From: Pseudomonadota bacterium
GTDB lineage: Bacteria > Pseudomonadota > Alphaproteobacteria > Sphingomonadales > Sphingomonadaceae
Assembly: GCA_023413015.1 (NCBI GenBank)
Contig: JAEZQR010000105.1
Location: forward strand, 1-10,094
Reading direction: 5' to 3'
Length of the DNA stretch: 10,094 nt
Below the pieces are notes generated by a model. That model was not told the origin of the DNA, did no database searches, and saw only the letters and a program-made list of their open reading frames with translations. The translations under genes and the position numbers were made by a program. Shown piece after piece: positions 7,114 through 10,094 of this stretch. Numbering within the stretch: the first letter of the stretch is position 1; each line of letters begins with the position of its first letter.

Positions 7114-7583
7114 ACCAGCTGTTCCTCGATTGCGACGGCGTGCTCGCCGACTTCGACCGCGGCGCCCGCGAGCTGCTCGGCCTGTCGCCGCGCGAGTTCG
7201 AGAAGCGCCACGGCCTCGGCGAGTTCTGGCGGCGGCTGGCGCAGGCGCCCGACTTCTACGCGCGCCTGCCGCTGATGCCCGATGCGCATGAGCTGTTCGA
7301 GGCGGTGCGCCACCTCGATCCGGTCATCCTCACCGGCCTGCCGCGCGGGAACTGGGCGGCGCCCCAGAAGGTACGCTGGGCCGCCGAGCATTTCCCCGGC
7401 GTCCGCATCATCACCTGCATGGCGGTCGACAAGCGCCGCCACGCGCAAGCCGGCGACGCACTCGTCGACGACACGCTCAAGCACCGGCATCTGTGGGAGG
7501 AGGCCGGCGGCATCTTCATCCACCACCGCAGCGCGGCGGAGTCGATCGCCGAGCTGAAGCGTCTCTGGCCGGAGCGGGTCTGA
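7110..7583 (+). CDS. HAD phosphatase, 5'(3')-deoxyribonucleotidase-like
   Basis: A 157-residue protein of the haloacid dehalogenase superfamily, close to the NT5C (cytosolic 5'(3')-deoxyribonucleotidase) branch. All HAD motifs are present: motif I DCDGVLADF (7-15, with nucleophile D7 and acid D9), motif II threonine in ILTGLPRG (T75), the motif III lysine at K108 (AVDKRRH), and motif IV DD at 120-121. The FW..L...PDFY..LPLMPDA stretch (39-58) matches the family's short cap. The expected reaction is removal of phosphate from a nucleotide or related small phosphoester. The start is TTG at 7110, overlapping the previous stop as TTGA, with GGAG (7100-7103) six bases before it; a GTG at 7098 is in frame but lacks such a site. 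It is tied to the 2H-like gene by translational coupling and followed directly by a terminator-like hairpin. Confidence 0.87.
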   Translation: MNQLFLDCDGVLADFDRGARELLGLSPREFEKRHGLGEFWRRLAQAPDFYARLPLMPDAHELFEAVRHLDPVILTGLPRGNWAAPQKVRWAAEHFPGVRIITCMAVDKRRHAQAGDALVDDTLKHRHLWEEAGGIFIHHRSAAESIAELKRLWPERV

Positions 7584-7584
7584 C

Positions 7585-7601
7585 ACTCGGCTGAGCCGAG
7601 T
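7585..7601 (+). terminator. Terminator-like hairpin after the HAD gene
   Basis: ACTCGGCT and AGCCGAGT form a perfect 8-base inverted repeat around a single G (practically a 7-bp stem with a TGA loop), one base after the HAD stop codon. The position fits the end of the 2H-HAD unit. No T tract follows, so termination efficiency is uncertain. Confidence 0.45.
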
Positions 7602-7700
7602 TGAAGCCGTCGTGCGGCGCATGCCGTGCGGAGGCTCGACTGACGCCGAACCCTCGCCCGTCCCGTGCGTCTCTGCGTAGGGCAACAAGGGTGGCCGGCC

Positions 7701-7877
7701 ATGACACGCGACATCAACGACCTGAAGCGCCAGATCGACGGATGGGAGCAGATGCGGGCGGAGTTCGGCCCGCTGGCCCCCGCCAGCATCAGCGGCTTCA
7801 TCGACCATGAGGTGCGCCGGCTGAAAGCCGCCGAGCAAGGCCGATCGCCGCAAGACCGTCGGGTCGACGGGCGATAG
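7701..7877 (+). CDS. Small hypothetical protein, 58 residues
   Basis: I do not recognise this family. The ATG at 7701 has AAGGGTGG upstream at a slightly long spacing, and gives a 58-residue soluble, charged protein. Residues 1-24 (DINDLKRQIDGWEQMRAEF) and 29-46 (SISGFIDHEVRRLKAAEQ) look like two amphipathic helices joined at a GPLAP turn, a helical hairpin; the tail is polar and basic. There is no signal peptide or cysteine. It sits after the HAD terminator-like hairpin, preceded by about 100 bases without a gene, and converges on the DUF1622 gene with 13 bases between stops. A small adaptor or DNA-associated protein would fit this shape, but nothing shows it. The regular helical pattern and start context make a real gene likely. 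Confidence 0.6.
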   Translation: MTRDINDLKRQIDGWEQMRAEFGPLAPASISGFIDHEVRRLKAAEQGRSPQDRRVDGR

Positions 7878-7890
7878 TCGCCCCCCTTGC

Positions 7891-8262
7891 TCAGCGGGCA
7901 TCCGGCTTTCCACCGGCCTCGCTTCGCCGCCACGGCCATCGGCCCTCGATCTCGGTCTCGAGCGAGAAGCTGAGGAAGGTCCGGATGAGGACGATGAGGC
8001 CGAGCAGCCCGACGCTCTCCCAGGTGATCGGGGCGGTGATGGTCGAGATGATGTCGGCGCCGACCAGCAGCTCGAGCCCGAGGAGGATGCCGCGCCCGAG
8101 GTTGGCGCGGTAGCGGTCATAGGCCTTCTTCCGCGCCTCGCCCCTCAGGTCCCCGACGAACCGGAAGGTAGCGACGAACACCGAAGCGACGATCACGCCG
8201 ACGCCGAACAGCTCGAGCGCGGCCGACACCGGCTCCATCAGGCGGGTGATGTTTTCGGTCAT
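7891..8262 (-). CDS. DUF1622 family membrane protein
   Basis: A 123-residue integral membrane protein matching DUF1622, whose function is not known. Three hydrophobic segments are visible at about residues 13-36, 57-77 and 83-101. The family signature YRANLGRGILLGLELLVGADII (beginning residue 51) is followed by SVGLLGLIVLIRTFLSFSLE (83-102) and EIEGRWPW (104-111). A basic loop at 40-52 (RGEARKKAYDRYR) would be cytoplasmic. The charged glycine- and arginine-rich tail after residue 111 is not conserved in my recollection. The start has only a weak ribosome binding site: CAGG abuts the ATG, and GAGA lies further up. It may lie in the same transcript as the GIY-YIG-like gene about 207 bases upstream, separated by a relic reading frame. 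Confidence 0.87.
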   Translation of the reverse strand: MTENITRLMEPVSAALELFGVGVIVASVFVATFRFVGDLRGEARKKAYDRYRANLGRGILLGLELLVGADIISTITAPITWESVGLLGLIVLIRTFLSFSLETEIEGRWPWRRSEAGGKPDAR

Positions 8263-8320
8263 CCTGATGTCTCGCGTTCGGAAGCGGTGTGGTGGGGCAA
8301 CGTGCTCCGGCCGCCGGGGT

Positions 8321-8425
8321 TCACTTGAGGACGCTGATCTTGCCGCTCGGCTCGAGCATCACGATGCGGCTGTCCTCGATGCCGGTCGCCCATGTCCAGC
8401 AAGCGGCCGGGCCGTGCAGCCGCAT
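8321..8425 (-). pseudogene. Probable DUF421 (YetF-like) C-terminal remnant
   Basis: A short minus-strand frame of 34 codons from an ATG (about 40 open codons in total) ends in GIEDSRIVMLEPSGKISVLK. This resembles the last part of DUF421/YetF membrane proteins, which close with a pattern like R-x-x-GI-x-D...LE-x-x-GxISV. The membrane segments and the rest of the cytoplasmic domain are absent: the frame is closed by a TGA about six codons before the ATG, and the GIY-YIG-like gene ends only 44 bases upstream. No ribosome binding site precedes the ATG. The best reading is the tail of a gene otherwise lost by deletion. A genuine micro-protein, or chance similarity over some 20 residues, cannot be excluded. 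Confidence 0.4.
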
Positions 8426-8469
8426 CTGGTCGGGTGCGGCTCGTCACCGTGCCACCGGGGTCCGTTCCG

Positions 8470-8802
8470 TCAGATGATCTGCGCGCCGAACATGGACTGC
8501 CAATGCTGGAGGCGCTCCTTCATCAGCCGGTCGCGGATGTTGGCGACCTCCTCCTCGATCACCTCGACCGGCTTGAAGGTGAAGCTCTCGCGGCCATGTG
8601 CCCGCCACGCCGCCTGGATCGACGGCTGCGGATGCGCCCCTTGCGCCAGCGTGAAACACAGGCGGTTCCAGACCGTCGAGAGATCCGGCGCGCGTCCGAC
8701 CCAGGTCTCGCCCGTCGCCTCGCAGCGCACGCGATAGATGCCGGTGACCACCTCCCGCTCCTTGTAGGCAGTGATCGCCGCCTTGCGCTGTTCGGTTTTC
8801 AT
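8470..8802 (-). CDS. GIY-YIG-like small nuclease-fold protein
   Basis: A 110-residue single-domain protein. The N-terminal part shows GIYRVRC (21-27) followed by ETWVGRAPDLSTVWNRL (32-48), which aligns with the GIY and YIG motifs and the basic residue of GIY-YIG endonucleases; the second motif reads WVG rather than YIG. A family-like acidic patch (VEVIEEEV, 79-86) and a helical C-terminus with KERLQHW (95-101) follow. GIY-YIG domains cleave DNA in repair, restriction and intron homing; stand-alone small members like this are common in alphaproteobacteria with no known role. The ATG is strongly supported by AGGAGAGG four bases upstream; the frame runs open further upstream but without a credible start. 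It is divergent from the DUF2239 gene, sharing a 106-base region with a palindrome. Catalytic competence is uncertain because of the substituted tyrosine. Confidence 0.83.
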   Translation of the reverse strand: MKTEQRKAAITAYKEREVVTGIYRVRCEATGETWVGRAPDLSTVWNRLCFTLAQGAHPQPSIQAAWRAHGRESFTFKPVEVIEEEVANIRDRLMKERLQHWQSMFGAQII

Positions 8803-8853
8803 GTCGCCTCTCCTGATGCCGGCCTGCCACTGACGCAGATTGTCCAGCCCGTC

Positions 8854-8873
8854 AATATTACCCGGATAATATT
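8854..8873. promoter_or_regulatory. AT-rich 20-bp palindrome, putative shared operator
   Basis: AATATTACCC/GGATAATATT is a 20-bp inverted repeat in which nine of ten pairs match, only the C/A position beside the CCGG centre deviating. Flanking GTC (8851-8853) and GAC (8875-8877) extend the dyad with a one-base offset. It lies in the 106-base gap between the divergent GIY-YIG-like and DUF2239 genes, about 50 and 35 bases from their starts, and is the only markedly AT-rich stretch there. TAATAT could serve as a -10 element on either strand. A dimeric repressor site overlapping both promoters is the natural reading; the regulator is not known. Confidence 0.55.
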
Positions 8874-8908
8874 TGACCGGCACGGCCCGAATGCCTAGGA
8901 GGCGCGGC

Positions 8909-9538
8909 ATGGAGACGCCCCTTCCCGATTTTCCGTCCCGGCCGTGCACGGCGTTCGAAGGGACGCGCCGGCTCATGCAGGGCCCGCTCGCCGACGTGGC
9001 GCTCGCCGCCAAGCAGGCGATCGAGCGGCAGCCGTCATCGCCGATCCTGGTCTTCGACGACAGCACCGGCGCCGTCGTCGACCTCGACCTGCGCGGGACG
9101 CCCGAGGCGGTCATCGCGCGCTTGGCCGAGCGCACGACGCCCACCGCTCCAACCCGGCGACTATCGGACAAGGCGGAGGACCAACCTGCGGCCAGCCGGG
9201 GACGCGGACGGCCGAAGCTCGGCGTCGTGGCGCGCGAGGTGACGCTGCTGCCGCGCCACTGGGAGTGGCTTGCCCGGCAGCCGGGCGGCGCCTCGGCTGC
9301 GCTGCGCCGGCTCATCGACGATGCGCGCCGCGCCGATGCGGGACGGAGCGTGGCCCGCGCGGCGCGCGAGGCCGCCTACCGCTTCATGTCGGCGATCGCG
9401 GGCGATCTGCCGGGCTTCGAGGAAGCCGCCCGCGCGCTATTCGCCGACGACCTCGAGCGCTTCCGGGCCGAGACCGCTTCCTGGCCCGCCGACATCCCGG
9501 CACATGTCGCGACGCTAGCCTGGCCCCTGCCGGCCTAA
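8909..9538 (+). CDS. DUF2239 family protein with AT-hook-like motif
   Basis: A 209-residue soluble protein matching DUF2239, a family without known function. The N-terminal block has FEGTRRLMQGPLADVALAAK (16-35) and ILVFDDSTGAVVDLDLRG (46-63), likely a small alpha/beta unit. A variable polar linker (72-96) leads to RGRGRPKLG (97-105), an AT-hook-like core. Then EVTLLPRHWEWL (110-121) and GGASAALRRLIDDARR (126-141) follow a strand-helix-helix order resembling ribbon-helix-helix proteins. The C-terminal block AYRFMSAIAGDLPGFEEAARALFADD (starting 156) is the most family-specific part. The ATG is fixed by AGGAGG six bases upstream; a longer in-frame start at 8873 would run into the palindrome and lacks a binding site. 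Family assignment is strong; DNA binding is my inference from the two motifs. Confidence 0.88.
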   Translation: METPLPDFPSRPCTAFEGTRRLMQGPLADVALAAKQAIERQPSSPILVFDDSTGAVVDLDLRGTPEAVIARLAERTTPTAPTRRLSDKAEDQPAASRGRGRPKLGVVAREVTLLPRHWEWLARQPGGASAALRRLIDDARRADAGRSVARAAREAAYRFMSAIAGDLPGFEEAARALFADDLERFRAETASWPADIPAHVATLAWPLPA

Positions 9539-9583
9539 GCCACGAGCGTCGCCCCTTCCGGAACACATCGTGAACGACTAAGT

Positions 9584-9597
9584 GGGGGTTATGCCCC
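9584..9597 (+). other. Small GC hairpin and 11-codon leader frame before helicase
   Basis: GGGG and CCCC around TTATG (about 9585-9597) form a short inverted repeat. An ATG at 9591, preceded by the G-rich stretch, opens an 11-codon frame that ends at 9626, overlapping the helicase GTG at 9614 in another frame. Such a leader could feed ribosomes to a start that lacks its own binding site, but this may be chance. Confidence 0.2.
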
Positions 9598-9613
9598 TGG
9601 GTCGTGCCCTCCC

Positions 9614-10094
9614 GTGCAACGCCTGACCGACGAGCAGAACCATGCCGTCGATCTGTTCGCCGCAGGCGGCGACCTCAAGATCATCGCCTTCGCCGGCGCC
9701 GGCAAGACGCGAACGCTCGAAGCCATGGCCGACGAGATCTCGGGCCCGGCGCTCTATCTGGCGTTCAACCGCTCGATCGCAGCCGAGGCCCGCGCGCGCT
9801 TTCCGCAAGGAACGCGATGCGTCACGCTCCACAGCTTGGCGTACCGCGCCCTGGCGGATCGATATGCCACCGCCAAGCTCGCGGACCATCTGAGCACTGC
9901 CGATCTCGTCGAGATCCTTGGGCTGTCCGACCGCTACCTCGGCCCCGCCGAGCTGACCGCCCGCGTGCAGGCGGCCCTCGTCCAGCGATCGCTCGAGCGC
10001 TTCCTCCACGGCGCCGATGACGAGCCCCGCCCCGCCGACGTCATTCTCCCGGCCCCACTGACACGCGCCGCCGCCGGCGAATGCCTGCAGCTCA
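9614..10094 (+). CDS. UvrD-like superfamily 1 helicase (partial, 5' end)
   Basis: The first 160 codons of a gene that runs off the window. The protein begins MQRLTDEQNHAVDLF, a Q-motif-like start typical of superfamily 1 helicases, followed by Walker A FAGAGKTRT (26-34) that would bind ATP. Motif Ia-like YLAFNRSIAAEARARFP (48-64) and a TLHSLAYRAL segment (71-80), corresponding to the family's T-x-H element, come next. The FNR...A..RFP pattern is reminiscent of the FBH1-like UvrD branch. Such enzymes unwind DNA or strip recombinase in repair. Motifs II to VI lie beyond the edge, so function cannot be narrowed further. The GTG at 9614 has no obvious Shine-Dalgarno; it is preferred because the conserved start lies immediately after it and no better in-frame start exists nearby. 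Confidence 0.85.
   Translation, partial: MQRLTDEQNHAVDLFAAGGDLKIIAFAGAGKTRTLEAMADEISGPALYLAFNRSIAAEARARFPQGTRCVTLHSLAYRALADRYATAKLADHLSTADLVEILGLSDRYLGPAELTARVQAALVQRSLERFLHGADDEPRPADVILPAPLTRAAAGECLQL

Noticed and set aside
8259..8447. A 62-codon minus-strand frame across the gap between the DUF1622 and GIY-YIG-like genes
   Set aside because: It is low-complexity and Arg-rich with no family similarity, and overlaps the DUF1622 start; the neighbouring frame with the DUF421-like tail is the better reading.

Overview
The window is GC-rich, dense in protein genes, and shows no tRNA, rRNA, insertion sequence, integrase or CRISPR array. Strong GC bias at third codon positions and protein families common in this group (CYTH-CHAD, DUF2239, DUF1622, a one-domain GIY-YIG-like protein, an UMF1-type MFS carrier) suggest an alphaproteobacterium, probably a sphingomonad. 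This is inference from family content; there is no marker gene to prove it.

Region 1 (1-5051, all + strand): a TetR-type repressor (137-820) is followed by a 263-base gap that can fold into several hairpins, one of which covers the ribosome binding site of the next gene. Then comes a closely spaced run: an UMF1/Atg22-like MFS carrier (1084-2451), a MATE efflux protein (2491-3831), a YhhQ-type queuosine-precursor transporter (3841-4482) and a small nucleotidyltransferase-like protein (4479-5051) that overlaps yhhQ by four bases. The TetR protein is the obvious candidate regulator of this transporter run, but no operator was identified. Bases 1-136 hold only the leader of the TetR gene as far as I can see.

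Region 2 (5067-7583): a CYTH-CHAD protein on the minus strand (5067-6542) converges on region 1. Divergent from it is a two-gene + strand unit: a small protein with two H-x-T motifs resembling the 2H phosphoesterase signature (6670-7113), coupled by a four-base TTGA overlap to a HAD phosphatase of the 5'(3')-deoxyribonucleotidase type (7110-7583). A terminator-like hairpin follows. All three proteins look built for phosphate ester or anhydride chemistry.

Region 3 (7584-10094): a 58-codon + strand gene of unknown function; a minus-strand DUF1622 membrane protein; a short minus-strand reading frame that looks like the tail of a lost DUF421 (YetF-like) gene; a minus-strand GIY-YIG-like protein; a divergent + strand DUF2239 protein; and the first 160 codons of a superfamily 1 (UvrD-like) helicase cut by the window edge. 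The GIY-YIG-like and DUF2239 genes share a 106-base divergent region that contains an AT-rich 20-bp near-perfect palindrome, the clearest operator candidate in the window. DUF2239 itself carries an AT-hook-like GRGRP core and a stretch resembling a ribbon-helix-helix fold, so it may bind DNA.
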